From Hyphomonadaceae bacterium (GTDB taxonomy: Bacteria > Pseudomonadota > Alphaproteobacteria > Rhizobiales > Hyphomicrobiaceae): DNA of 64,000 nt. Below are positions 33,944-42,814 of the stretch, in pieces. The notes under the pieces were generated by a model. The model searched no databases and was not told the origin of the DNA. It was given only the letters and a program-made list of their open reading frames with translations. How positions within the stretch are numbered: the stretch's first letter is position 1; every line of letters begins with the position of its first letter. The stretch lies in contig JAIEQJ010000003.1 of NCBI GenBank assembly GCA_019747815.1, positions 1 to 64,000 on the forward strand, given 5' to 3'. The position numbers and the translations under genes were made by a program.

Positions 33944-34914
33944 GGCGGCAGACCGTCACCGGCGTGGTTGTCTCGGCGGCCCTGTTCGTCATTGCCGCGA
34001 CGGTGCCGGTACTCGGCTCCCGCTACTATACGTTTGTCGCGACCGACATCGTCATATTCGCAATGTTAGCAACCAGTCTAAACCTTCTGGTCGGCCTATC
34101 AGGACTTGTCTCGTTCGGGCATGCGGCCTACTTCGGCGTCGGCGCCTACGTGTGCGGAATCCTGATGAAGGCCGGCGGCGTCCCGTTTCTTGCTGCTTGG
34201 TTATTGGGCGGTGTCGGAGGGGCGCTATTAGCTGGCGTGTTTGGTTATTTTTGTGTGCGCCTTACACGCGTCTATTTCTCCATGCTCACCCTCGCGTTTG
34301 CGCAGATCGTGTGGGCAGTCTGCTTCAAGTGGAACGATGTCACTGGTGGCGAGCAGGGCTATCCCGATGTGCCGATGCCCGACCTTGCCTTCCTCGACTG
34401 GCTGCCCTGGATTGGGTCGCTTCGCAGCGGCGACAAGTTCTATTTTGTCGTTCTGATGTTGGCGACAGTCTCGATGCTCGCTATGCGGCGTATCGCAAAT
34501 TCATCATTTGGACGAATCCTGACCTGCATTCGCGACAATCTCGAGCGCACGCAGTTCATCGGTATCGACGTGCGGCGCCACCAACTCGTGGTGTTCACGA
34601 TAGCCGGCGGGTTTGCCGGCCTCGCGGGCGGTCTGTTCGGGATTTTCAATCGCGGCGTATTTCCCGACTTTTGCTACTGGCCGAAATCAGCAGAGGTTCT
34701 GATCATGACCATTCTTGGTGGCATGTATAGCTTTTGGGGGCCGTCGATTGGTGCCGCAGTTCTGATAATCCTGAACCAATATATTGTGTCTCGCACAGAA
34801 TACTGGCCATTGGTGCTTGGCGCGATCATGTTGGCGCTGTTGTTCGCCTTTCCACGAGGGATCGCTGGCGCGGTCGGTGCAGCATGGCGATCGCGAGACC
34901 GCTTCAATGCTTGA
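33940..34914 (+). CDS. LivM-type permease, importer 2
   Basis: 324 aa starting with GTG (VRRQTVTGVVVS) that overlaps the LivH stop by four bases. GLSGLVSFGHAAYFG and TGGEQGYPDVPMP are the LivM hallmarks, with about nine hydrophobic segments. It overlaps LivG by 8 bases. Confidence 0.88.
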   Translation: MRRQTVTGVVVSAALFVIAATVPVLGSRYYTFVATDIVIFAMLATSLNLLVGLSGLVSFGHAAYFGVGAYVCGILMKAGGVPFLAAWLLGGVGGALLAGVFGYFCVRLTRVYFSMLTLAFAQIVWAVCFKWNDVTGGEQGYPDVPMPDLAFLDWLPWIGSLRSGDKFYFVVLMLATVSMLAMRRIANSSFGRILTCIRDNLERTQFIGIDVRRHQLVVFTIAGGFAGLAGGLFGIFNRGVFPDFCYWPKSAEVLIMTILGGMYSFWGPSIGAAVLIILNQYIVSRTEYWPLVLGAIMLALLFAFPRGIAGAVGAAWRSRDRFNA

Positions 34915-35647
34915 AGTCAGGGACTTACGCAAGTCGTTCTCGGGGTTCGTGGCAACCAGCGATGTGAGCTTCAGCGTTCGCAGGAAACAAATCCTCGCAG
35001 TGATCGGCCCGAACGGCGCCGGAAAGTCGACGCTCTTCAATCTCATCACCGGCCACCTGGCGCCGGACCGAGGCGAGGTTCTGCTGGAAGGGCGCGATAT
35101 CACGGGCGCGTCGCCGCACAGGATCTGCCGAATGGGCATGGGGCGCTCCTTCCAACGCACCAACATCTTTTCCAGGTTGACGGTCTACGAGAACGTCCAG
35201 GCGTCATTGATCGCTCACCAGGGTAGGGGTCTCAACATGTGGAGGCGTTCCGACGCGCAATTGCGGGACAAGACCGAGGCCATGTTGCAGTCGCTGGGGC
35301 TTGCGGACGAGTGCGATACGGTGGCCGGCGAGCTGTCGCACGGCGGCCAGAAGCAGGTCGAGCTTGCGATCGCCCTTGCGGGGGAGCCACGCGTGCTACT
35401 CCTTGATGAGCCAACTGCGGGCATGAGCGCGCAGGAGACAGGGGAGGTGATCAGGCTATTGGATCGTATCGTAGAAGAGCGCGAACTCACGCTGCTCTTC
35501 ACCGAGCACGACATGGACGTCGTGTTCTCCATCGCTCACGTTGTGGCAGTCCTGCACCAAGGGCGCATTGTGGCCAACGGTGCGCCGGAGGAGGTACGCC
35601 GGGATGCGCTGGTGCGGAGCATCTATCTCGGGGGAGGGATGCATTGA
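34907..35647 (+). CDS. LivG-type ATPase, importer 2
   Basis: 246 aa. Walker A GPNGAGKSTL, signature ELSHGGQKQVELAIAL and Walker B LLLDEPTAGMS are intact. MGRSFQRTNIFSRLTV is a LivG feature. It is coupled at both ends to its neighbours by overlaps. Confidence 0.9.
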   Translation: MLEVRDLRKSFSGFVATSDVSFSVRRKQILAVIGPNGAGKSTLFNLITGHLAPDRGEVLLEGRDITGASPHRICRMGMGRSFQRTNIFSRLTVYENVQASLIAHQGRGLNMWRRSDAQLRDKTEAMLQSLGLADECDTVAGELSHGGQKQVELAIALAGEPRVLLLDEPTAGMSAQETGEVIRLLDRIVEERELTLLFTEHDMDVVFSIAHVVAVLHQGRIVANGAPEEVRRDALVRSIYLGGGMH

Positions 35648-36351
35648 CTGGGCTGCTCGAGCTCGATGACATCCACACTGCCTATGGGACCTCGCTCGTG
35701 CTATTCGGGGTGTCACTGGAGATCTGCAGAGGCGAGTGCGTGTGTCTGCTGGGCAGAAACGGTGTCGGCAAGACGACAACGATGCGGTCAATAATGGGCC
35801 TCACGCCTCCATACAAGGGGCGGGTTCGCTGGAAGGGGGAGGACGTAACAGGTTCTCATCCGCATCGGATGGCGCGGCGTGGGATAGGCTTCGTGCCGGA
35901 GGACCGCAGAATCTTCTCCGAATTGAGCGTCTGGGAGAATTTGGACGTGGCGCAGCGATCGGCGAAACGTCCGGGTCCTTGGACGATTGAGGCGGTGTAT
36001 GCGCTGTTCCCAAAGTTGCGCGAGCTTTCGAAACGGCCTGGGGGCGTTCTGTCCGGCGGCGAGCAACAGATGCTCACAATCGCCCGTACGCTGGTCGGCA
36101 ACCCCGAGCTGCTCCTTCTGGATGAGCCCTCGGAGGGGCTTGCTCCGGTTGTTGTCGAGAGCTTGCTGGCCCAAGTGAAAAGGTTGAAGGCGGAGGGGCT
36201 GACCATCCTATTGGCTGAGCAGGGTCTGGATTTTTCGCTGGCACTCGCCGACCGTGCATATGTCCTGCAAAAGGGCTCCGTGCGTTTCAGTGGACCTGCC
36301 GGAGAGCTCCGAGAGAACGTGGAGCTGCGTGACAATCTGTTAGCCTTGTGA
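35644..36351 (+). CDS. LivF-type ATPase, importer 2
   Basis: 235 aa with a TTG start overlapping the LivG stop (TTGA). Walker A GRNGVGKTTT, VPEDRRIFSELSVWENLDVA, signature LSGGEQQMLTIAR and Walker B LLLDEPSEGLAP complete a LivF ATPase. It is the last gene of the plus arm of operon B and converges with the LacI gene across 115 bp. Confidence 0.9.
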   Translation: MTGLLELDDIHTAYGTSLVLFGVSLEICRGECVCLLGRNGVGKTTTMRSIMGLTPPYKGRVRWKGEDVTGSHPHRMARRGIGFVPEDRRIFSELSVWENLDVAQRSAKRPGPWTIEAVYALFPKLRELSKRPGGVLSGGEQQMLTIARTLVGNPELLLLDEPSEGLAPVVVESLLAQVKRLKAEGLTILLAEQGLDFSLALADRAYVLQKGSVRFSGPAGELRENVELRDNLLAL

Positions 36352-36466
36352 GAACGGCGATTGCCGGCCGTCTATGCTCGAGTGCGATGCTGGCGACTGG
36401 TGCCACGTAGGGTCGAGTGCGTCGGCTGTGGCGAACAGTAGTTGACAGAGTCCACCAAGTCGGCCG

Positions 36467-37522
36467 TCAGCCTTGCCGTGTGGGGCTTGGCCCAATTGAC
36501 TGACGGGCCGTAAATTCGGTCGGCAGGAGGACGTGTCGGGGCAGAGGGGCGGCCCGATTCTTGATTCGGTCGAGGAGAAGCTCGGCCGCCACACGGCCAA
36601 CTTCTGCAAGGTCCCAGCGTACCACCCCGATAGGCGGTCGATAGAGCTCGGCCAGCTCGGAATCGCTTGAAGCGACAATCGAGATGTCTTCTGGTACGCG
36701 CAGACCTCGTGCCCGGATGGCTCGCAATACGCCTGATAGCATGTCCATGCCGCCAGCAATGATAGCCGTGGGGCGCTGCGTGTGCGCGAGCATGGACGAC
36801 GTGTGGCGGAAGCCTGCTCCAGCGACGAAGCTGGAGGCGAGCACGAGGCTCGGATCCGGTTGGAGTCCTTCGAGGTCGAACGCTTCCTTGTAGCCGCGCA
36901 GTCGCTCACGTGCCGGATAGAGCTCGTTTGGTCCCGTGATGATGGCAATGCGCCGATGACCAAGCTTCAGGAGGTGTTGCGCTGCCACGCGCGTGCCATG
37001 TGCGTGATCGGCCATGACGGCATCGAGCCATGGTGGAACGTCGCGATCGATGAGGACAATGGGAATGGGCAGGTCCTTCAGGAAAGCCTCGAAGTCACCG
37101 GCAATCGGCGTGTAGGGGCCGATCATGGCCCCATCCGTTTGGCGGCGGCTCATTCGACGGAGAAGCTCGAACTCCCGATCGCGGCGACCTTCTGAATTGG
37201 TTATGACTAGGGAAAAGCCGGCCTCGTCGAGGACATCGTGCGCCGCCTTTACGAAGGCGCCGAGGACGGGAATATTGATCTCCCGCAAGACGCAGCCGAT
37301 CGTATGGGTGATGCCGATGCGCATGCTCTGGGCCACCGCATCGGGTACGTACCCAAGATCGTCGATTGCTTTCTGGACGCGAATGCGCAGCTTCTCGCCG
37401 ACGCGGGAGTTAGCATGCAGCACCCGCGAGACGGTGCCTACCGACACACCGGCGACGCGGGCGACATCCTTGATCGTCAGCGCCCGCTTGCGGGATCCCG
37501 CGCGGTCGGCCTGCGGGTCCAT
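36467..37522 (-). CDS. LacI-family regulator, last gene of operon C
   Basis: 351 aa. The N-terminal HTH LTIKDVARVAGVSVGTVSRV and hinge helix (YVPDAVAQSMR) are followed by a periplasmic-binding-protein-like effector domain (about 70-345). The start ATG directly follows the TAG of the MBL gene. As the terminal gene of a 13-gene minus-strand run, it probably represses that operon through the dyads at 49513 and 49580, forming an autoregulatory loop. Confidence 0.9.
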   Translation of the reverse strand: MDPQADRAGSRKRALTIKDVARVAGVSVGTVSRVLHANSRVGEKLRIRVQKAIDDLGYVPDAVAQSMRIGITHTIGCVLREINIPVLGAFVKAAHDVLDEAGFSLVITNSEGRRDREFELLRRMSRRQTDGAMIGPYTPIAGDFEAFLKDLPIPIVLIDRDVPPWLDAVMADHAHGTRVAAQHLLKLGHRRIAIITGPNELYPARERLRGYKEAFDLEGLQPDPSLVLASSFVAGAGFRHTSSMLAHTQRPTAIIAGGMDMLSGVLRAIRARGLRVPEDISIVASSDSELAELYRPPIGVVRWDLAEVGRVAAELLLDRIKNRAAPLPRHVLLPTEFTARQSIGPSPTRQG

Positions 37523-38392
37523 CTAATCCACTAGCGGCGATAGCCAATAGCGGCCGGCTTCGCGGGTCATTCGTGCAAAACCGGAGTAGTTCAAGTGCAT
37601 GCCGCCGATCAGCAAGCGGTCCGCAACGATCATATCAAAGACGCGTAGACGCGTTGCTGCCGCTGTCATTGGGTCTGAATCAAAGCTAAGGGACACCTCC
37701 GGGCGTGGGACTTGGATCTCCGGGACATGCACGATGTCTCCCCAGACGATGAGGGCATCGTCGCCAGAGGCGATAATGTAGCCCGTGTGTCCGGGCGTGT
37801 GTCCGGGGATGGCGAGTGCGCTGACACAAGGAAAGACCTCGCCGGATCGAACGGGGCGCAGGTGCTCGGCGTAAGGGTCCAACTGCTTGCGTGCCGCTTC
37901 GAAATAGCGCGAGCGCTGGCGTTCGGTTGCGCGCGACATTTGCGCATCATCGCGCCAGTGCGCGAGCTCGTGTTCATGAAGGATCACTTCGGCGTTGGGA
38001 AAGAGCGCTTTGCCATCTGCGCCGGCAAGGCCATTGGAGTGGTCCGGGTGCATGTGGGTCAGGAGGATGCTGTCGATCGACGCCGGATCGACGCCAGCCG
38101 CCGCAAGGCTACCGGGCAGACCTCCGAGAGTAGGCCCCATGCTCGAGCCGGAGCCCGTGTCGATCAGAGCGGTCCTCCCGCCCGAGCGGACCAGGAATGC
38201 ATTGACGGATATGCGCGGCGGACAGGGACGTGCGGCGTCCGTCAGCATGCGCTCGGCGGCGTCTGTGGTGATGTTCTGGAGAATCTCGAGGGACGCATCG
38301 AGGAAGCCGTCGGAGAGTGCGGTAACCTCGACGGTCCCGATGGTGAGGCGACGGCGGTGGTCGGCCTGGGGACTCCAAATGGCACTGGTCAT
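37523..38392 (-). CDS. MBL-fold metallohydrolase (lactonase-like)
   Basis: 289 aa. The metal motif LTHMHPDHSNGL (near residue 115), the third histidine in GHTPGHTGY and the bridging Asp in WGDIVH are intact. It has no signal peptide, so it is cytoplasmic. It could hydrolyse a lactone or thioester intermediate of operon C; the substrate is unknown. Confidence 0.84.
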   Translation of the reverse strand: MTSAIWSPQADHRRRLTIGTVEVTALSDGFLDASLEILQNITTDAAERMLTDAARPCPPRISVNAFLVRSGGRTALIDTGSGSSMGPTLGGLPGSLAAAGVDPASIDSILLTHMHPDHSNGLAGADGKALFPNAEVILHEHELAHWRDDAQMSRATERQRSRYFEAARKQLDPYAEHLRPVRSGEVFPCVSALAIPGHTPGHTGYIIASGDDALIVWGDIVHVPEIQVPRPEVSLSFDSDPMTAAATRLRVFDMIVADRLLIGGMHLNYSGFARMTREAGRYWLSPLVD

Positions 38393-38443
38393 GGCAGATC
38401 CTCGGAAGCAAGATGAATGGCGAAGGACGCGTGAGCGCGGGGG

Positions 38444-39814
38444 TCAGGACAGGGAAGGACGTTCGTTCAGTTCGAGTTCGCAGACCGAGCGCAGATCGAT
38501 GATCGACCACAACTGGTCGAAGAGCTTGCGCGCCTGACCTTGGGGCAGTCGCCGTGTGGCGCAGTCGAAGAACTTCTCCTCAAGCTCGTCGCGGGTGAGC
38601 GGAAGCGCCCAGCTGCCCTTGGCGTGCGTGACCGGTGCGTGCTCGATGATCGTGCCGTCGTGCAGGACGACGCTTACTCGATCGTCGGGAGCAAACGGCA
38701 ACGTTTCCATTGCTTGATCGGTCGTGGTGCAACGCACTTTGGCGCCGTTGGCCACGACCTCGGGTCTGAGAACATATTCATCGGTCAATTCCGGCAGGCC
38801 GACACGGCGGGATATGAGAGCGGCCGCCAGCGCGAACTGCATGCTGAATTTGGCTTCCAGTGCGGTGCGTGGCTGGCTGTTGCGCAACATCAAGAGCTGC
38901 GTGCGGCCAGTGCGGACGTGGACTTCCGCGACGGCGTCCGGATCGAGATCACGCGAGCGGGCGAGGTCGATCATGGCATCGATGGCGCGATGCGTCGCGT
39001 AGCAGGTTGGATAGCGCTTGATGTTGACGCCGATGTCGGCGAGCCGCCAATTGACGCCGAGTCCCAGGTCGCTGGTGTCGAGATCGGTTGGGTCGATGGT
39101 CGAGTGAGCGCGGATGAACCCTGTCGGGTGTTCGAGGGCGTCCAGGGCACCCGTGAGGCCGTCACGGGCGAGGCGGGCGGCGAGAACACCGGATTGCGCC
39201 GCCCGGCCGGCATGCAGCGACTTGGTCATGGTGCCGAAGTTGGCAACCAACCCCGCGGCGAGCGAGGCGGCGATGGCTAGGGCGTGGGTTGTCTTGTCGG
39301 GCCCGAGCCGGTGCAAGCGGGCGCAGGCGGCGGCTGCCGCGAGCGCGCCGATTACGCCAGTGGGATGAAAGCCGCGATCATGAAGATGTCCGAGCTCCAA
39401 CGCAATCAGCGCCGCCCATAGTTCATAGCCGGCCGCATAGGCCGCGAGCACATCCGCGCCACTGCTCTCGAGCGTCCAACCTTCTGCCACGATGGCCGGC
39501 ACGAGGACTGCGCTCGGGTGGCCGTCGAGTGCCACGTCGTCATAGTCGAGCACGTGCGCGGCAACGCCGTTGACGAGAGCCGCGTCTGGACTCGATAGGG
39601 CGCGACCTGAGGGCACCTCGCGCGAAGCACGGTTGGAAGTCGCCGTCGGAAGCATGGCCGACACGATGCGCACGGCCCGCTCGTCGGCTCCTGCCACCAT
39701 GACCCCAATGCAATCGATGACGCCCGTACGCGCGGCTTCGACGCAGCGCGGTGGCAGGTGCTTGGCGTCGAGGGTTGAGACAAATTGCGCTGCTTGTCGT
39801 GTGAGCTTGACCAT
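38444..39814 (-). CDS. MmgE/PrpD family protein
   Basis: 456 aa, full length. DCIGVMVAGADE near the start, VLDYDDVALDGHPSA with the conserved Asp/His, and the middle KRYPTCYATHRAID are characteristic. The family contains 2-methylcitrate dehydratase and cis-aconitate decarboxylase, acting on tricarboxylic or dicarboxylic acids. In operon C it would dehydrate, isomerise or decarboxylate a branched polycarboxylate. Confidence 0.88.
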   Translation of the reverse strand: MVKLTRQAAQFVSTLDAKHLPPRCVEAARTGVIDCIGVMVAGADERAVRIVSAMLPTATSNRASREVPSGRALSSPDAALVNGVAAHVLDYDDVALDGHPSAVLVPAIVAEGWTLESSGADVLAAYAAGYELWAALIALELGHLHDRGFHPTGVIGALAAAAACARLHRLGPDKTTHALAIAASLAAGLVANFGTMTKSLHAGRAAQSGVLAARLARDGLTGALDALEHPTGFIRAHSTIDPTDLDTSDLGLGVNWRLADIGVNIKRYPTCYATHRAIDAMIDLARSRDLDPDAVAEVHVRTGRTQLLMLRNSQPRTALEAKFSMQFALAAALISRRVGLPELTDEYVLRPEVVANGAKVRCTTTDQAMETLPFAPDDRVSVVLHDGTIIEHAPVTHAKGSWALPLTRDELEEKFFDCATRRLPQGQARKLFDQLWSIIDLRSVCELELNERPSLS

Positions 39815-39852
39815 CGGGGGCGTCTCCGCGGTGGAAAATCAGCGGCATTGAC

Positions 39853-41049
39853 CTAGTAGGAGCGGGGCAGGCCCAGGACATGCTGGCTGACGAATGCGAG
39901 GATGAGGTTGGTGGAGATCGGCGCGGTCTGGTAGATGCGCGCCTCGCGCCATTTCCGTTCGACGTCATATTCGCGTGCAAAAGCGAACCCGCCGTGCGTC
40001 TGCATGGCTGCTTCGGCGGCCCGCCAGGTCGCCTCGGAGGCAAGCAGCTTGGCGATGTTGGCGGCGGCGGCGCAGGGTTGTTGGGCATCGAACAGCGCCG
40101 CGGCCCGCCGCGCCATCATATCGGCCGCCTCCAATTCAGCGTGCGCTCGCGCCAGCGGGAATTGTATCCCTTGGTTCTGCCCTATTGGTCTGCCGAATAC
40201 GGATCGCGTGTTGGCGTAGGCCACGCCCTTTTCGAGGAGCCAACGCCCATCGCCTACGCATTCGGATGCAACGAGGATGCGTTCCGCGTTCATTCCATCG
40301 AGGATGTAACGGAAGCCCTCTCCCTCCCTGCCAATGAGGTTCTCGGCGGGAACCTCGAGATTCTCGAAAAAAATTTCTGTCGTGTTGTGATTGATCAATG
40401 TCTTGATTGGACGTACCTGCAGTCCATTGTCGGTTGCTGCGCGAAGATCCACCAGAAATACCGAAAGACCCTCGGTGCGTCTTGCGACGGTGTCGAGCGG
40501 ACTTGTTCGCGCCAAAAGCAACATGAGATCGGAGTGCAGCGCACGCGACGTCCATACTTTCTGACCGTTGACGAGAAACACATTCCCGTGCCGTTCTGCG
40601 CGAGTCCGGAGACTGGACGTGTCCGAGCCACTGGTCGGCTCGGTGACGCCGAAGGCTTGCAGGCGCAGCTTCCCGGAGGCGATATCCGGAAGATAGCGGC
40701 GCTTCTGCTGCTCGCTGCCATGACGCAGCAGCGTCCCCATGATGTACATCTGAGCATGGGCGGCGCTCGCTGTGCATCCGGAGGCGTTGACTTCCTCGAG
40801 AATGACGGCGGCCGCCCTCAAAGGCAGAGCCGATCCGCCGTATTCTTGGGGTATCAGCGCGCCCAGGTAGCCAGATTTTGTCAGCGCCTCGACGAACGTC
40901 GACGGATAGGCGCTGCGCTCATCGAGGTCGCGCCAGTACGTGGCGGGAAAGTCGGCGCAGATTGAACGCACCGCGTCACGGATCTCGGGGAAGTCGCGTC
41001 CGACCGCCACGGTGACATCGTTGTCGATATGCGACTCCTCGTTCTTCAT
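39853..41049 (-). CDS. Acyl-CoA dehydrogenase of operon C
   Basis: 398 aa, start MKNEESH at 41049. FGVTEPTSGSDTSSLRT (near residue 135), the substrate-lid segment VDLRAATDNG and the C-terminal QTHGGFAFAREYDVERKW are clear. The usual catalytic Glu region is less obvious than in the enzyme at 17922: the C-terminal motif reads YQTAPISTNLILAF in place of EGT.EI, as in some branched or glutaryl-type members. It oxidises an acyl-CoA next to a hydratase and a lyase gene. Confidence 0.86.
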   Translation of the reverse strand: MKNEESHIDNDVTVAVGRDFPEIRDAVRSICADFPATYWRDLDERSAYPSTFVEALTKSGYLGALIPQEYGGSALPLRAAAVILEEVNASGCTASAAHAQMYIMGTLLRHGSEQQKRRYLPDIASGKLRLQAFGVTEPTSGSDTSSLRTRAERHGNVFLVNGQKVWTSRALHSDLMLLLARTSPLDTVARRTEGLSVFLVDLRAATDNGLQVRPIKTLINHNTTEIFFENLEVPAENLIGREGEGFRYILDGMNAERILVASECVGDGRWLLEKGVAYANTRSVFGRPIGQNQGIQFPLARAHAELEAADMMARRAAALFDAQQPCAAAANIAKLLASEATWRAAEAAMQTHGGFAFAREYDVERKWREARIYQTAPISTNLILAFVSQHVLGLPRSY

Positions 41050-41068
41050 TGTCGATACCCCAGGCGTG

Positions 41069-42001
41069 TCAGCGATGGATCGAGGTGGGCCGAAAGGTCT
41101 TGGGGAGCCCGGCCCGGGCAATCGTTCCGGAAAAGCGCTCGCCTGGAAGCCAAGCCTCCACGGAACGGCGAAGGGCTAGCAGCCTGGCGATGTCGACGCC
41201 CGTGGCGAAGCCTAGGGACTCGAAAAGGAAAATGCAGTCTTCGGTGCCGACGTTACCTGAGGCGCCCGGTGCGAAGGGACAGCCGCCGAGGCCTGCCAGA
41301 GAGGCGTCAAAGGCGCGGATGCCGACGTCGAGGGCAGTCGTGACATTGGCAAGGCCGAGGCCACGCGTGTCGTGGAAATGGCAGGCGACCGGTTTTGCAC
41401 CGGCTTCGCGCAACACCGCTGTGAGGAGGCGGCGCACCGCCCCAGGATCGGCGTAGCCAACGGTGTCGGCAATGACGATCTCGTCTGCGCCGAGCGCAAG
41501 GAGATCGGCTGCAAGGCCGATGACGCGGGCCTCCGGGACAGCCCCGGCGAGAGTGCACCCGAACGATGTGGCAATGCCGGCGCCAACTTTGGCACGTCTC
41601 TCGCTCTGGTTGTCTCGGGCCGCAATGATCCGCGCAAAGTCTTCCACCGACTCTCGCGTAGTGCGGCGCACGTTGGCGAGGTTATGATCCTCGCTCGCGG
41701 ACACGACATAGTTGATCTTGGGGATTGCGAGCGATAGTGCCCGCTGCGCGCCCTTGAGATTGGGGACGAGTGCGGTTGGCGTGCAGCCGCCTATGGCGAT
41801 CGCGCCCTGTGCTACAGCTTCCGCATCAACGAACTGGGGTACGACCGTTGCCGGGACGAACGAAGTGACCTCGATCTCACGAATGCCCGCGTCCGCCGCG
41901 CGCCGACACCATTCGAGCTTCTGCTCGGTGGTGAGGATGGTGCTGACGAGCTGGAGGCCATCGCGCAGCCCGACCTCGCGCACGTGCACTGTTTCTGCCA
42001 T
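41069..42001 (-). CDS. HMG-CoA lyase family enzyme
   Basis: 310 aa. EVGLRDGLQLV holds the catalytic Arg/Asp (R13, D14), CHFHDTRGLGLAN the metal ligands, and GLGGCPFAPGASGN the active-site Cys (C241). All key residues of 3-hydroxy-3-methylglutaryl-CoA lyase are present. Relatives cleave longer 3-hydroxy-3-alkylglutaryl-CoAs. It would release acetyl-CoA and a 3-oxoacid from the hydrated product of the neighbouring hydratase. Confidence 0.9.
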   Translation of the reverse strand: MAETVHVREVGLRDGLQLVSTILTTEQKLEWCRRAADAGIREIEVTSFVPATVVPQFVDAEAVAQGAIAIGGCTPTALVPNLKGAQRALSLAIPKINYVVSASEDHNLANVRRTTRESVEDFARIIAARDNQSERRAKVGAGIATSFGCTLAGAVPEARVIGLAADLLALGADEIVIADTVGYADPGAVRRLLTAVLREAGAKPVACHFHDTRGLGLANVTTALDVGIRAFDASLAGLGGCPFAPGASGNVGTEDCIFLFESLGFATGVDIARLLALRRSVEAWLPGERFSGTIARAGLPKTFRPTSIHR

Positions 42002-42015
42002 GCAGGAACCTCGCG

Positions 42016-42810
42016 TTAACGTCCTTGAAACACGGGATTGCGCTTCTCATTGAAGGCGGCGACACCTTCCTGCCGGTCGGCCGTCGGCACCAAGCGGTTG
42101 TAAGCTTCGATCTCGAATGCCAGGCCATCCCACAGCGACATTTGCATTCCGCGATGGATCGACTGCTTGGCTTGCCTGACGGCAATCGGTGCGTTCTGGG
42201 CAATGCGTTGGGCGGTGGCGATGGACGCCGCCATAAGGTCTCTAGCGGCAACAACGCGGTTGACGAGCCCCCATTCTGCAGCCTCTTGGGCTGTAAAGGG
42301 CAATCCGGTGAGGATGATTTCCTTCGCGCGCCGCTCGCCGACCGCACGCGGCAGCAGCTGGGTGCCGCCGGCACCGGGCATGATGCCGAGGGTCACTTCC
42401 GTCAGGGCAAAACGGGCGCTGGAGGATGCGTAGACGAAGTCCGCGGCCGCGGCGATCTCGCATCCGCCACCGTAGGCCGCACCATTGACGGCGGCGATCA
42501 CCGGTAGCGGGCAACCGATGAGTGCGCGTGCCATGCGCTCGAACACGGCATGTTGGGACTGCCATTGCGCATCGCTCATGCCTCGGCGTTCCTTGAGGTC
42601 GCCGCCCGCGCAAAACGCCTTGTCACCTCGTCCACTCAGGATGACACAACGCAGATCAGCGCTTTCAATGAGCAACCCCTCGAAGAGATGCATGAGGTCG
42701 AGGCCCATCTGCGTGTTCATTGCGTTGGCTGCCTCGGGCCGATCCAGCATCACAACCACGACGCCGTCGTCCCTGCGCTCGATGGCGAGCGTTTGATACT
42801 CATCGTGCAC
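42016..42810 (-). CDS. Enoyl-CoA hydratase (possible methylglutaconyl-CoA hydratase)
   Basis: 264 aa. LSGRGDKAFCAGGDLKER, AVNGAAYGGGCEIA (first Glu) and TEVTLGIMPGAGGTQ (second Glu) show an intact catalytic pair, unlike the enzyme at 12314. It is adjacent to the HMG-CoA-lyase-like gene (14 bp), which suggests that it makes the 3-hydroxy-3-alkyl-acyl-CoA substrate of that lyase. Confidence 0.88.
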   Translation of the reverse strand: MHDEYQTLAIERRDDGVVVVMLDRPEAANAMNTQMGLDLMHLFEGLLIESADLRCVILSGRGDKAFCAGGDLKERRGMSDAQWQSQHAVFERMARALIGCPLPVIAAVNGAAYGGGCEIAAAADFVYASSSARFALTEVTLGIMPGAGGTQLLPRAVGERRAKEIILTGLPFTAQEAAEWGLVNRVVAARDLMAASIATAQRIAQNAPIAVRQAKQSIHRGMQMSLWDGLAFEIEAYNRLVPTADRQEGVAAFNEKRNPVFQGR

Positions 42811-42814
42811 GGAG